A stretch of 9,980 nt of DNA from an uncultured Flavobacteriales bacterium (GCA_946886085.1 CAMPHX010000021.1:1-9980), one strand, 5' to 3'; shown: positions 1 to 7,640, counted from the first letter of the stretch. Made by a program: numbers and translations. The notes: generated by a model not told the origin, from the sequence alone.

Positions 1-18
1 AAATAAAAGAGAATTCTT

Positions 19-26
19 TACTTTTG
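19..26 (+). promoter_or_regulatory. Possible -7 promoter element (TACTTTTG) directly before the first gene
   Basis: TACTTTTG matches the Bacteroidota -7 consensus TAnnTTTG at all fixed positions. It ends only five bases before the ATG at 32, so if used it would give a leaderless or nearly leaderless mRNA. The -33 partner would lie at or beyond the window edge, so it cannot be checked. In A+T-rich DNA such an octamer can occur by chance. Confidence 0.3.
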
Positions 27-31
27 ATGTC

Positions 32-3000
32 ATGACACGATTTATTTTTCTCATATTGTTTGCTTTAGCATCAACCGTTAGCTATGCTCAATTTACTGAT
101 GATTTTTCTGATGGTGATTTTTCTACTAATCCAACATGGTCGGGAGATACCAATAATTTTGATGTAAATGGAGCTTTTCAATTTCAGCTGAATGCACCTG
201 CTGTAAACGATGTAATGTATGCTTCTACGCCATCACAATCTATCAACAATGCTGTTTGGGAGTTTTATGTAGAATTAGGGTTTAACCCTTCTTCCACCAA
301 CTTTTCAAAGGTGTATGTGGTGTCTGACCAAGCTGATTTAAAAAATCCGTTAAACGGTTATTTTGTAAAAATAGGTAATACTGCCGATGAGGTAAGTTTA
401 TATCGTCAGGATGGAACTACAGAAACCATGATTATTGACGGAACAAACGGAAGGTTAAATACCTCTTCTGTAACGTTAAGTGTTAGAGTTACTCGCGATC
501 AGTTAGGCAATTGGCAACTGTTTTCAGATACCTTGGGAGGAACCAATTACTTTTTAGAAGGCAGTATTACAGATAATAACCATATTTCATCCGCTTATTT
601 TGGTGTGTTGTGCAATTATACTTCTACTCGTTCTACTTTGTTTTTTTATGATGATTTTAATGTAACAGGAGGTGCTTTTATTGATAATGTTCCACCAACT
701 ATTGATTCTGTGGTGGTAGTAAATGCTACTAATTTAGATGTGTATTTTAATGAGCCAGTTGATTTAACTACTTCCCAAACACTAACTAACTATAGTGTTG
801 ATAATGGCATAGGGAATCCTAATAATGCCACACGAAATGCAACAGACAGCTCCTTAGTGCATTTAACTTTTGCTACCGCTTTTACCAATGGGCAAAATTA
901 TATATTAAGTGTTACTAATGTGGAAGATACTGCTTCCAATCCCATTAATATTTTAACTGAACCTTTTACCTATTTTGTTGCTGTTGTTCCAAATTCAGGG
1001 GATATTATTATTAATGAAATTTTTGCTGATCCAACTCCTCAGGAGGGTTTGCCTGAAGAAGAATTTGTAGAGCTTTATAATGTCTCTACCAATACGTTTG
1101 ATTTAAGTTCATGGCAGTTTATCAATTCTACCACATTAAAACAATTGCCTAACTTTTTACTTTTGCCCAATAGCTATGTTATTTTGTGTGATATAAACGA
1201 CACCGCTTTGTATTCCCCTTACGGAGATGTAATTGGAATTCCTTCGTTTACCGCTCTTTCTAATGCAGGTGATAGCCTTACATTAATGTATAATACTACC
1301 GATATTATTGATGTGGTAGCTTATACTGATGCTTGGTACAGAGATAATGTAAAAAAAGATGGTGGTTATACACTAGAAAGAATTAATCCTGTACACCCAT
1401 GTAGTAATGCTAATAATTGGATAGCTTCCAATCATCCTGACGGTGGAACTCCTGCAGCACAAAACTCGGTGTACAACCCAACTCCCGATATGCAAGCACC
1501 TAATATTATCGGAGTTGATGTTTTATCTGCCATCACACTTCAATTAAATTTTAATGAAGTGATGGATTCTATGAGTATAGCTACGGCTACTTATGGTATT
1601 AATAATGGAATTACTTTTACTAACACAGCTGTAAACAATAATTTAGAAAGTGTAGTGCTGACTTTTACTCCCACATTAGATTCTTCCTTAGTTTATCAGG
1701 TTACGGTTTCTGGAGCAACCGATTGTTCTGGAAATGCATTAACCCCAACTACTTTTAGTTTTGGTATTGGAAAAGCACCTCAAAAATTTGAAATAATTAT
1801 TACCGAACTTTTTCCTGACCCATCGCCAACAGTAGGGTTACCTGAACAAGAATTTATGGAATTGTACAATCCAACTAATAAGGTGATAGACTTAACCAAT
1901 TGCTGGATATCCGATTTAACTTCTATGAAACAACTTAATCCTGGAAAAATATTTCCTGGTGAGTATGTAATTGTTTGTAAAACAACTAACGAAAATCAAT
2001 TTGCTCCTTTCGGAAAAGTGATAACTATAAGCGAATTACCTTCATTAAATAATACTGATGATATCATGACCTTATATGCTCCTGATACTACCATCATTCA
2101 TTCGGTAAATTATTTTGACTCGTGGTATAAAGATGATAACAAAAAAGATGGTGGTTGGACGTTGGAAATGATAGATCCTGCTAATCCCTGTGGCGAATAC
2201 AACAATTGGTCAGCTTCAAACCAGTGGTTTGGAGGAACTCCCGGAGTTCAAAACTCAGTTTTTGCTGTTAATCCTGATATCACCTTGCCTCGTTTGTTGG
2301 AAGCCAATGCTACATCAGATTCTACGGTAATTTTAACTTTTAGCGAAATTATTGATAGTGATGGGTTGTTAGCAGCTTCATACAGCATTAATAATGGTAT
2401 CAATATTAGTAACATTGTAATTATTGACAATAAAAATGTGCAGTTAGATTTAGCCAATAAACTTACTTTCCAAATAAAATATACGGTGTCAGTAACAGGA
2501 GCTTACGATTGTGTAGGAAATGTAATAGGCAGCAACAATTTTGCAATTTTTGCCTTACCAGAACAAGGTTTTGGTGGTGATTTGGTAATCAATGAAGTGT
2601 TGTTTAACCCTTTTACCGGAGGTTCCGACTTTGTGGAGTTGTACAACAATTCTAATAAATTTATCGATTTACAAAATTGGTTGTTGGCAAATACCGATAA
2701 CAGTTTAGTAGCTAATCTTAAACCGATTACTACTACTCCGAAATTAATTTTACCGGGAGAATTTGTAGTGCTTACCAAAGACGCCAACAATATTGCTACA
2801 GAATATATCAATTCTAAAACCGAAACATTTATAGAGATGGAAAGCTTACCGACCTATAATAATAGTGATGGAACGGTAGTTTTGGTAAACAACCTTAACC
2901 TTACGGTAGATAGTTTTTATTATGAAGAAGACATGCATTTTTCTTTATTGAACAGTGTTAAAGGCGTTTCGTTAGAACGAATAGACTACAACCGATTAAC

Positions 3001-3415
3001 CAATGACAGAACGAATTGGCACTCGGCAGCTGAAGAAGAGGGCTTTGCTACTCCGGGCTACGAAAATTCTCAATTCCAACTTGCTAATACCGGTGGTGGA
3101 ACCATAACCATTGATCCTAAAACGTTCTCTCCCAACAATGATGGAATAGATGATGTGTTAAACATTTCTTATGAGTTTTCTACTCCCGGTTTTGTAGCCA
3201 ATGTAGTCATTTACGATGCCAAAGGGCGACAAATTCGTAACCTGATTAAAAGCCAACTGTTAGGCACCAAAGGAACTTTTAGCTGGGATGGTATTAATGA
3301 TTATAACGAAAAAGCTCGTATAGGTATTTATATTATTTTTATAGAGGTTTTTGATTTAGAAGGAAACGTAAAATCTTTTAAAGAAACTGCTGTTCTGGCA
3401 GGTAGGTTTGATTAG
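32..3415 (+). CDS. Secreted multi-domain protein with three Ig-like/lamin-tail (LTD) modules and an FSPNNDG-type C-terminal domain
   Basis: Predicted exported 1127-residue protein. Residues 1-19 form a typical signal peptide (short basic start, hydrophobic core, SYA before Gln20), which supports the ATG chosen. Residues about 20-215 look like a concanavalin/LamG-type beta-sandwich. Three modules follow, each a bacterial Ig-like domain (about 220-318, 487-583, 750-845) and a lamin-tail domain (about 320-484, 585-749, 848-1015). The lamin-tail domains show the INEI/ITEL/INEV start, an F(V/M)ELYN strand, and in the first two a KKDGG(Y/W)TLE block. The C-terminus (about 1028-1127) begins FSPNNDGIDD and continues with VVIYDAKGR and SWDG, resembling the FlgD-Ig/gliding-associated C-terminal domains of Bacteroidota. 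I infer surface display or secretion, perhaps by type IX secretion, but the C-terminus is not a textbook sorting signal. No catalytic motif is visible; an adhesive or structural role is a guess. ppa follows after nine bases. Confidence 0.85.
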   Translation: MTRFIFLILFALASTVSYAQFTDDFSDGDFSTNPTWSGDTNNFDVNGAFQFQLNAPAVNDVMYASTPSQSINNAVWEFYVELGFNPSSTNFSKVYVVSDQADLKNPLNGYFVKIGNTADEVSLYRQDGTTETMIIDGTNGRLNTSSVTLSVRVTRDQLGNWQLFSDTLGGTNYFLEGSITDNNHISSAYFGVLCNYTSTRSTLFFYDDFNVTGGAFIDNVPPTIDSVVVVNATNLDVYFNEPVDLTTSQTLTNYSVDNGIGNPNNATRNATDSSLVHLTFATAFTNGQNYILSVTNVEDTASNPINILTEPFTYFVAVVPNSGDIIINEIFADPTPQEGLPEEEFVELYNVSTNTFDLSSWQFINSTTLKQLPNFLLLPNSYVILCDINDTALYSPYGDVIGIPSFTALSNAGDSLTLMYNTTDIIDVVAYTDAWYRDNVKKDGGYTLERINPVHPCSNANNWIASNHPDGGTPAAQNSVYNPTPDMQAPNIIGVDVLSAITLQLNFNEVMDSMSIATATYGINNGITFTNTAVNNNLESVVLTFTPTLDSSLVYQVTVSGATDCSGNALTPTTFSFGIGKAPQKFEIIITELFPDPSPTVGLPEQEFMELYNPTNKVIDLTNCWISDLTSMKQLNPGKIFPGEYVIVCKTTNENQFAPFGKVITISELPSLNNTDDIMTLYAPDTTIIHSVNYFDSWYKDDNKKDGGWTLEMIDPANPCGEYNNWSASNQWFGGTPGVQNSVFAVNPDITLPRLLEANATSDSTVILTFSEIIDSDGLLAASYSINNGINISNIVIIDNKNVQLDLANKLTFQIKYTVSVTGAYDCVGNVIGSNNFAIFALPEQGFGGDLVINEVLFNPFTGGSDFVELYNNSNKFIDLQNWLLANTDNSLVANLKPITTTPKLILPGEFVVLTKDANNIATEYINSKTETFIEMESLPTYNNSDGTVVLVNNLNLTVDSFYYEEDMHFSLLNSVKGVSLERIDYNRLTNDRTNWHSAAEEEGFATPGYENSQFQLANTGGGTITIDPKTFSPNNDGIDDVLNISYEFSTPGFVANVVIYDAKGRQIRNLIKSQLLGTKGTFSWDGINDYNEKARIGIYIIFIEVFDLEGNVKSFKETAVLAGRFD
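689..3076 (+). repeat. Three tandem Ig-like + lamin-tail modules inside the first gene
   Basis: The protein repeats a unit of about 263-266 residues three times: roughly 689-1483, 1490-2278 and 2279-3076. Shared landmarks are the Ig motif ending in a Y(S/G)(V/I)(D/N)NGI block, the lamin-tail E(F/D)(V/M)ELYN strand, the LExI(N/D) strand and an NNW/TNW tryptophan followed by (G/A)TPG/A. Copies 1 and 2 are clearly closer to each other than to copy 3, which lacks the KKDGG block. The DNA has diverged, so this is an old duplication at protein level and not a recent DNA repeat. Confidence 0.8.
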
Positions 3416-3424
3416 GTATAAAAA

Positions 3425-4042
3425 ATGAAAAAAAAATATCAAGCACACCCGTGGCATGGGATTTTTATTGGAGAACAAGCTCCTGAAATGGTGATGTCGT
3501 TTATAGAAATGACACCAAGCGATTCAGTTAAATACGAAGTAGATAAAGCCTCTGGGTTTTTAAAAGTGGACAGACCGCAAAAGTTTTCTAACATTGTTCC
3601 AGCTTTGTATGGCTTTGTCCCGCAAACCTATTGTGCTGAACAGGTAGCTGCTTTTTGCATGAAAAAAACAGGTAAAACCAATGTTTTAGGAGATGGAGAC
3701 CCGTTAGATATTTGTGTGCTAACCGAAAGAAATATTACCCACGGAAATATTATTGTTCCTGCTATTCCTATTGGTGGTTTCAGAATGATAGACAACAATG
3801 AAGCGGATGATAAAATTATAGCCATTCTTAAAGGTGATGAGGTGTATGCCAAATGGAAGGATATTTTAGAATGTCCGCCATCATTAATCAACCGATTAAA
3901 ACATTACTTTTTAACCTACAAATCCATTCCAGGAGAGGAAAAAGCCAATGTAGAAATTAGTCATGTTTATGGAAAAGAGGAAGCGTTAGAAGTAATAAAA
4001 AGAAGTCAACAAGATTATCACAAACATTTTAGTAAGGATTAG
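3425..4042 (+). CDS. ppa: Inorganic pyrophosphatase, family I (soluble)
   Basis: Predicted to hydrolyse pyrophosphate to two phosphates in the cytoplasm, pulling forward biosynthetic reactions that release PPi. The 205-residue protein carries the family I signature DGDPLD at 90-95, whose aspartates bind the catalytic metals. It also has KYE at 36-38, the later metal-binding aspartates D123 and D128 in IDNNEADDK, and the YK pair at 165-166. These correspond to the known active-site set of E. coli PPase. Length is slightly above the roughly 175 residues of the E. coli enzyme, mainly through an N-terminal extension of about 25 residues. There is no signal peptide or membrane segment. It starts nine bases after the preceding stop with no room for a terminator, so co-transcription with the secreted-protein gene is likely, although the two functions are unrelated. 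The leader before the ATG (GGTATAAAAA) shows no clear Shine-Dalgarno motif, as is usual in this phylum. Confidence 0.95.
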   Translation: MKKKYQAHPWHGIFIGEQAPEMVMSFIEMTPSDSVKYEVDKASGFLKVDRPQKFSNIVPALYGFVPQTYCAEQVAAFCMKKTGKTNVLGDGDPLDICVLTERNITHGNIIVPAIPIGGFRMIDNNEADDKIIAILKGDEVYAKWKDILECPPSLINRLKHYFLTYKSIPGEEKANVEISHVYGKEEALEVIKRSQQDYHKHFSKD

Positions 4043-4055
4043 TTTCCATTTCATA

Positions 4056-4249
4056 TCATTCAGGAGGAATCTTGCTGAGTTGTAGCATTGAAATTCCAAA
4101 CGGGAATTTATAAAAACTTAAAAGTAAAGCTTAACTTGAACAAATTTTAATAAGTTGTATGAATTTATTATTAATGACAAGTGCCTCTGATAAGTATTAT
4201 TACAACACTAATTTTTATCTCTTGTCCAAACATGGTTCCTCCTGAATGA
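4056..4249. repeat. Inverted-repeat-bounded intergenic element (MITE-like or dispersed-repeat remnant)
   Basis: This element fills most of the 349-bp gene-free stretch 4043-4391. Its ends are perfect 14-bp inverted repeats: TCATTCAGGAGGAA at 4056-4069 and TTCCTCCTGAATGA at 4236-4249. Inside lies a small hairpin, AAATTCC at 4091-4097 pairing with GGAATTT at 4103-4109. It encodes nothing convincing; the longest Met-initiated frame I found is 28 codons (4159-4245). No target-site duplication is visible at the edges. From memory, intergenic sequences with a GATTCCTCC...GAATGAC core recur in Bacteroidota genomes, which would favour a dispersed repeat over a unique gene. The remainder of the gap, 4250-4391, holds the promoter of the next gene. 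No T-tailed terminator for ppa is apparent. Confidence 0.55.
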
Positions 4250-4335
4250 CAAAGATGCTATGTTATCTCAACAAAACTCATTTTTTAAAAAAATTCTAAG
4301 TTTTCCTAAACCCAATTTAACTAAAAAACAAATTG

Positions 4336-4343
4336 TAACTTTG
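4336..4343 (+). promoter_or_regulatory. Predicted -7 promoter element (TAACTTTG) for the VWA-protein gene
   Basis: TAACTTTG fits the Bacteroidota -7 consensus TAnnTTTG exactly. It lies 48 bases before the ATG at 4392, implying a leader of about 40 bases. No good TTG/TTTG -33 element is found 17-23 bases upstream, so the call rests on the -7 element and its placement. Confidence 0.5.
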
Positions 4344-4391
4344 GCAAACTTTTAGTTTAAAAACTGGCTTATTAAAAGCAATTGTTAACCA

Positions 4392-5717
4392 ATGAGAAAG
4401 GTACTTTTATTACATATTATTTTTTTATTTAGCTTACAGGCTGTTGTTGCTCAGTTGGTGTTCGATAAATCCACACATAATTTCGGAGAAATTAATAAAG
4501 AAGATAAAAAGTATGTTGATTTTACGGTTACTAATGCCGGAAAAGTTGCGGCTGACATCACCAAAATTGAAGAACCTTATGGTGTTGATGTAAAAGTAAC
4601 CACCAAAACCATTCTACCCGATAGCTCAGTAATTATCAGAATAAAATATACGCCTAAAAGAAAAGGAGCTTATAAAGTTGACATCCCTGTTTGGACAAGT
4701 GTTCAGAATCATCCCATTACGTTTACTATTGAAGGTGTTGCCAAAACAGCTGATATAAATGAATCCCTAGAATGTCCTGATTTTGAAACCAAGAAACAAC
4801 CTGAAGATATCCATACTGAAATTGCTATAAAAGTAATTGATAATGCTACTAAACAACCTATTCCTAATGCATTGGTAGAAATTATTTGGGATGGATTAAT
4901 TTACAAAGAACTAAGAACAAACAGAGCTGGAGAAACTAATCAAACCCTAAAAAATGATGTATATTATATAGTGGCAAGTGCCAAAGGGTATGGTTATAGT
5001 GAACAAGCTGTTGAAGTGCATCAAGATAGTTTAAAAGAAATCATTTTCTATTTGGGAGAACCTTCTGAAGAGCCTATGATTGTTGAACAAGTTGATACTA
5101 TTGTTGAACCTGAAATTATTTTAGAACCTGAAGATACTATTTCAACAGCAGCAATGCCAGTTGGATTATATGCCGAAAACAATATTGTTTTTTTAATAGA
5201 TGCTTCTGTTTCGATGAAGTTAGAAGGTAGAATGGATTTGCTTAAAGCTGCTATGATAGAATTGTTAAACGGATTACGTTCTATTGACAGATTGGCAATT
5301 GTAACTTACGCCTCATCTGTTGATGTTGTTTTAACTTCTCAATTTGTAAAAGACAAAGCCCAAATTACCCAAATTATACAAGATTTATCTGCTGGAGGGA
5401 GAACAGAAGGGGCTCAAGGTCTTGAAAAAGCCTATGAAATAGCATATCAAAACAAACTTGCTGAAGGAAATAACCTTATTATTATAGCAACAGACGGTGT
5501 ATTTAACCTAAGTAAAGAAGATAAAGCGAATGTTGAACAAAACACAAGCAATGGAATTAATGTTTCGGTTGTTGGTGTAAAAAATGAAAAATGGACTGAA
5601 AAATCAATGTTAACTATCGCTGAACTTGGTAATGGAAGTTACCTTAACATAAAATCTTATAAACAAGCAAAAGAAACATTACTTAACGAAATCAAGCAAA
5701 AATCGTTAAAAAAGTAA
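4392..5717 (+). CDS. Exported protein: DUF1573-like Ig domain, carboxypeptidase-regulatory-like domain, von Willebrand A domain
   Basis: Predicted exported 441-residue protein. A signal peptide covers 1-20 (hydrophobic core, AVVA before Gln21). Residues 22-118 resemble DUF1573/ASH-type Ig domains (HNFGEI start, VTNAG, then a VKVTTKTILPDSS strand pair). Residues about 143-222 resemble a carboxypeptidase-regulatory/CNA-B-like fold (IAIKVID, PIPNALVEI, TNRAGET, VYYIVASAKGY). Residues 223-255 are an acidic Glu/Pro/Ile linker. Residues about 262-437 are a von Willebrand A domain with an apparently complete metal-ion-dependent adhesion site: D270-S272-S274 (DASVSM), T338 and D368 (IIATDG). Such domains usually bind protein ligands through Mg2+. 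There is no C-terminal membrane anchor or sorting domain, so a periplasmic location or outward-facing lipid-independent attachment is possible. dxr begins 46 bases downstream and could be co-transcribed. The ligand and function are unknown. Confidence 0.85.
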   Translation: MRKVLLLHIIFLFSLQAVVAQLVFDKSTHNFGEINKEDKKYVDFTVTNAGKVAADITKIEEPYGVDVKVTTKTILPDSSVIIRIKYTPKRKGAYKVDIPVWTSVQNHPITFTIEGVAKTADINESLECPDFETKKQPEDIHTEIAIKVIDNATKQPIPNALVEIIWDGLIYKELRTNRAGETNQTLKNDVYYIVASAKGYGYSEQAVEVHQDSLKEIIFYLGEPSEEPMIVEQVDTIVEPEIILEPEDTISTAAMPVGLYAENNIVFLIDASVSMKLEGRMDLLKAAMIELLNGLRSIDRLAIVTYASSVDVVLTSQFVKDKAQITQIIQDLSAGGRTEGAQGLEKAYEIAYQNKLAEGNNLIIIATDGVFNLSKEDKANVEQNTSNGINVSVVGVKNEKWTEKSMLTIAELGNGSYLNIKSYKQAKETLLNEIKQKSLKK

Positions 5718-5734
5718 GTTTATAATTGAAAAAA

Positions 5735-5760
5735 CTGCGTCCTTGCGTCTTTGCGAGAAA
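5735..5760 (+). repeat. Short triplicated TGCGTCT-like motif upstream of dxr
   Basis: The stretch reads as three near-copies of an eight-base unit: CTGCGTCC, TTGCGTCT, TTGCGAGA. It is richer in G+C than its surroundings and lies in the 46-bp gap between the VWA gene and dxr. I recall similar 'gcgtctttgcg' phrases as recurrent intergenic sequence in Bacteroidota, so it may be a dispersed repeat remnant. It contains an in-frame TTG at 5743 that would add MRLCEKN to Dxr, which I consider a false start. Confidence 0.5.
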
Positions 5761-5763
5761 AAT

Positions 5764-6912
5764 ATGAAAAAGAAAATTGCCATTTTAGGTTCTACCGGTT
5801 CTATAGGAACACAAGCCCTCGAAGTTATAGAAGAACATGCTGATAAGTTTCAGGTAGAAGTACTTACTGCTAATGGTAATGCAGATTTATTGATAGCACA
5901 AGCGATAAAATTTAAACCTAATGTGGTAGTTATTGCTGATGAAGCTAAATACAAAAAAGTAGAAGAAGCTCTTTGGGAACACGATATTAAGACTTACGCA
6001 GGTAATGATGCCTTGGCTCAGGTAGTAGAAATGGATGAGATTGATGTAGTGTTGACAGCTTTGGTAGGCTATGCAGGCTTACTGCCCACCATTAATGCTA
6101 TAAAAGCAAAAAAAACCATTGCCTTGGCAAATAAAGAAACCTTGGTAGTTGCCGGAGAGTTAATCAATAAACTAGCCATTGAAAACAAAGTAGCTATATT
6201 GCCGGTAGACTCAGAACATTCGGCTATTTTTCAGTGTTTGGTAGGAGAGTTTCAAAATAAAATTGAGAAAATTTATTTAACTGCTTCAGGTGGTCCGTTT
6301 AGAGGAAAAAAACGCCATGAGCTACAACATATTACCAAAGAACAAGCTTTAAAACATCCCAATTGGGATATGGGTGCAAAAATTACTATAGACTCAGCAA
6401 CGCTTATGAATAAAGGGTTAGAAGTAATTGAAGCCAAATGGTTATTTAACTTAAAACCCGAACAAATTGATGTTATTGTTCATCCACAATCTATTGTACA
6501 TTCCTTAGTTCAATTTGAAGATGGCAGCATGAAAGCTCAACTTGGGTTGCCCGACATGAAACATCCTATTCAATATGTACTTTCGTTTCCTCAACGGTTG
6601 AGTTCAAAATCACCAAGGTTTAATTTTATGGATTATCCTGAATTAACGTTTGAAAAACCTGATACCGAAACATTTTTAAACTTACAATTAGCATTTAATG
6701 CCTTGGAAAAAGGAGGCAACATGGCTTGTATTTTAAATGCCGCCAACGAAGTAGCCGTTGAAGCTTTCCTAAAAGACAAAATTAAGTTTTTAGACATTGC
6801 CGAAATCAATCAAAAGTGTATGGAGCAAGTTACATTCATCGCTCACCCAACTTATGAGGATTATGTAGCAACCGACAAACAAACTAGAGCTTTTGCCGAA
6901 AGTTTGATATAG
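5764..6912 (+). CDS. dxr: 1-deoxy-D-xylulose 5-phosphate reductoisomerase
   Basis: Converts 1-deoxy-D-xylulose 5-phosphate to 2-C-methyl-D-erythritol 4-phosphate with NADPH and a divalent metal, the committed step of the MEP isoprenoid pathway in the cytoplasm. The 382 residues contain the N-terminal NADPH loop GSTGSIG (9-15), ANKE (122-125), the metal ligands D149 and E151 in PVDSEHS, the SGGPFRG loop (175-181), HPNWDMG (198-204), and SATLMNKGLE (211-220) with N216, K217 and metal ligand E220. These match the known E. coli active-site set, and the length is close to the usual 390-400. I start at ATG 5764 because MKKKIAILGSTGSIG is the normal N-terminus. An upstream in-frame TTG at 5743 falls inside a repeat motif and would add seven atypical residues. 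The next gene is convergent, so no downstream isoprenoid or envelope gene follows in the same transcript. Confidence 0.96.
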   Translation: MKKKIAILGSTGSIGTQALEVIEEHADKFQVEVLTANGNADLLIAQAIKFKPNVVVIADEAKYKKVEEALWEHDIKTYAGNDALAQVVEMDEIDVVLTALVGYAGLLPTINAIKAKKTIALANKETLVVAGELINKLAIENKVAILPVDSEHSAIFQCLVGEFQNKIEKIYLTASGGPFRGKKRHELQHITKEQALKHPNWDMGAKITIDSATLMNKGLEVIEAKWLFNLKPEQIDVIVHPQSIVHSLVQFEDGSMKAQLGLPDMKHPIQYVLSFPQRLSSKSPRFNFMDYPELTFEKPDTETFLNLQLAFNALEKGGNMACILNAANEVAVEAFLKDKIKFLDIAEINQKCMEQVTFIAHPTYEDYVATDKQTRAFAESLI

Positions 6913-6913
6913 T

Positions 6914-7627
6914 TTATTCGTTAGTGAGTTGGTAGTTTTTATTAGCAACTAAATCATGATAATCAAAAGTAGCTACTTTGCCTTTTTTCATTACAATTTG
7001 AGAAACACTAACGGTTTGTAGTCCGTTGGCTCTTTCCATTACGATATCATTAAAAGCATCTTCATCGTGTTTGCTTAAATGAAACTTTAATAAAAGGTCT
7101 TTATTAAGGCGTTCATGTTTCTCTAATAAAAGTTGAAACCATTTTTGCCTTTGTTCTTGAGTAGTTTTATCATACAAAGTGCTTGATGACCAAATGTGTG
7201 GTTGAGTTGCATCTATTTTTGAAACATGTTTTTGGCTTTCATCCCATCTTAGTTCGGTTATTTCTAAGGTGTTTTCAGCATCTACTAGCAATAAAGTAAA
7301 TGGTTCAACACCATTAAGATTTACATTGCTTATAAAGTCTGCAAAAGCTGGGTAAGAAAAGCTTTCTAATAAAATTAATCCTCTACTTCTTGAATAGCTT
7401 TCTTTTCTTTGATGTCTTTCAAAAGCACCATTTAACAAACAAACTGTTTTTGTGTTGTTGTTAGTGGCAATCCATGTTCCTCCGGCAACTTCATCTTTAG
7501 GGAAAGTTATTTCCTGATTGTTTATGTTGTATCTTTTTGGAGGTAACGTAGGACGATACTTCACTTCATCTCTACTTGAAGTTAAGATATATTCGTTGTT
7601 ATTAGGATAAAAAGTTACGGTACACAT
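6914..7627 (-). CDS. NRDE/TANGO2-like family protein
   Basis: The 237-residue protein begins MCTVTFYP and has the family-defining SRDE at 18-21 (NRDE in many members), followed by RP at 25-26, AGGTWIATN at 48-56 and LLNG at 64-67. These are hallmarks of the NRDE/TANGO2 family, whose eukaryotic member TANGO2 is linked to Golgi organisation, lipid and haem handling. The bacterial function is unsettled. The conserved Cys2 would become the N-terminal residue after Met removal, recalling Ntn-hydrolase-type nucleophiles; that is inference. There is no signal peptide or membrane segment, so it is likely cytoplasmic. It starts 13 bases after the end of the redoxin gene on the same strand and is probably in the same operon. 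Its stop lies one base from the convergent dxr stop, and no terminator hairpin is visible there. Confidence 0.85.
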   Translation of the reverse strand: MCTVTFYPNNNEYILTSSRDEVKYRPTLPPKRYNINNQEITFPKDEVAGGTWIATNNNTKTVCLLNGAFERHQRKESYSRSRGLILLESFSYPAFADFISNVNLNGVEPFTLLLVDAENTLEITELRWDESQKHVSKIDATQPHIWSSSTLYDKTTQEQRQKWFQLLLEKHERLNKDLLLKFHLSKHDEDAFNDIVMERANGLQTVSVSQIVMKKGKVATFDYHDLVANKNYQLTNE

Positions 7628-7640
7628 TTTTTAAAAGGAA

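Noticed and set aside
2248..2811. Two minus-strand open frames (69 and 102 codons) inside the large secreted-protein gene
   Set aside because: They lie wholly antisense to a well-supported coding region, have no recognisable motifs or start context, and look like by-products of its composition.
3628..3891. Minus-strand 87-codon open frame inside ppa
   Set aside because: It is antisense to the conserved pyrophosphatase core, including DGDPLD, with no independent support.
4091..4109. AAATTCC/GGAATTT hairpin as a ppa terminator
   Set aside because: The stem is only 7 bp, rich in A/T, and is followed by TATAAAAACT instead of a T run. I treat it as an internal feature of the element.
4159..4245. 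28-codon plus-strand frame in the intergenic element
   Set aside because: Its last codons are formed by the right inverted repeat. The peptide has no signal, motif or credible start context.
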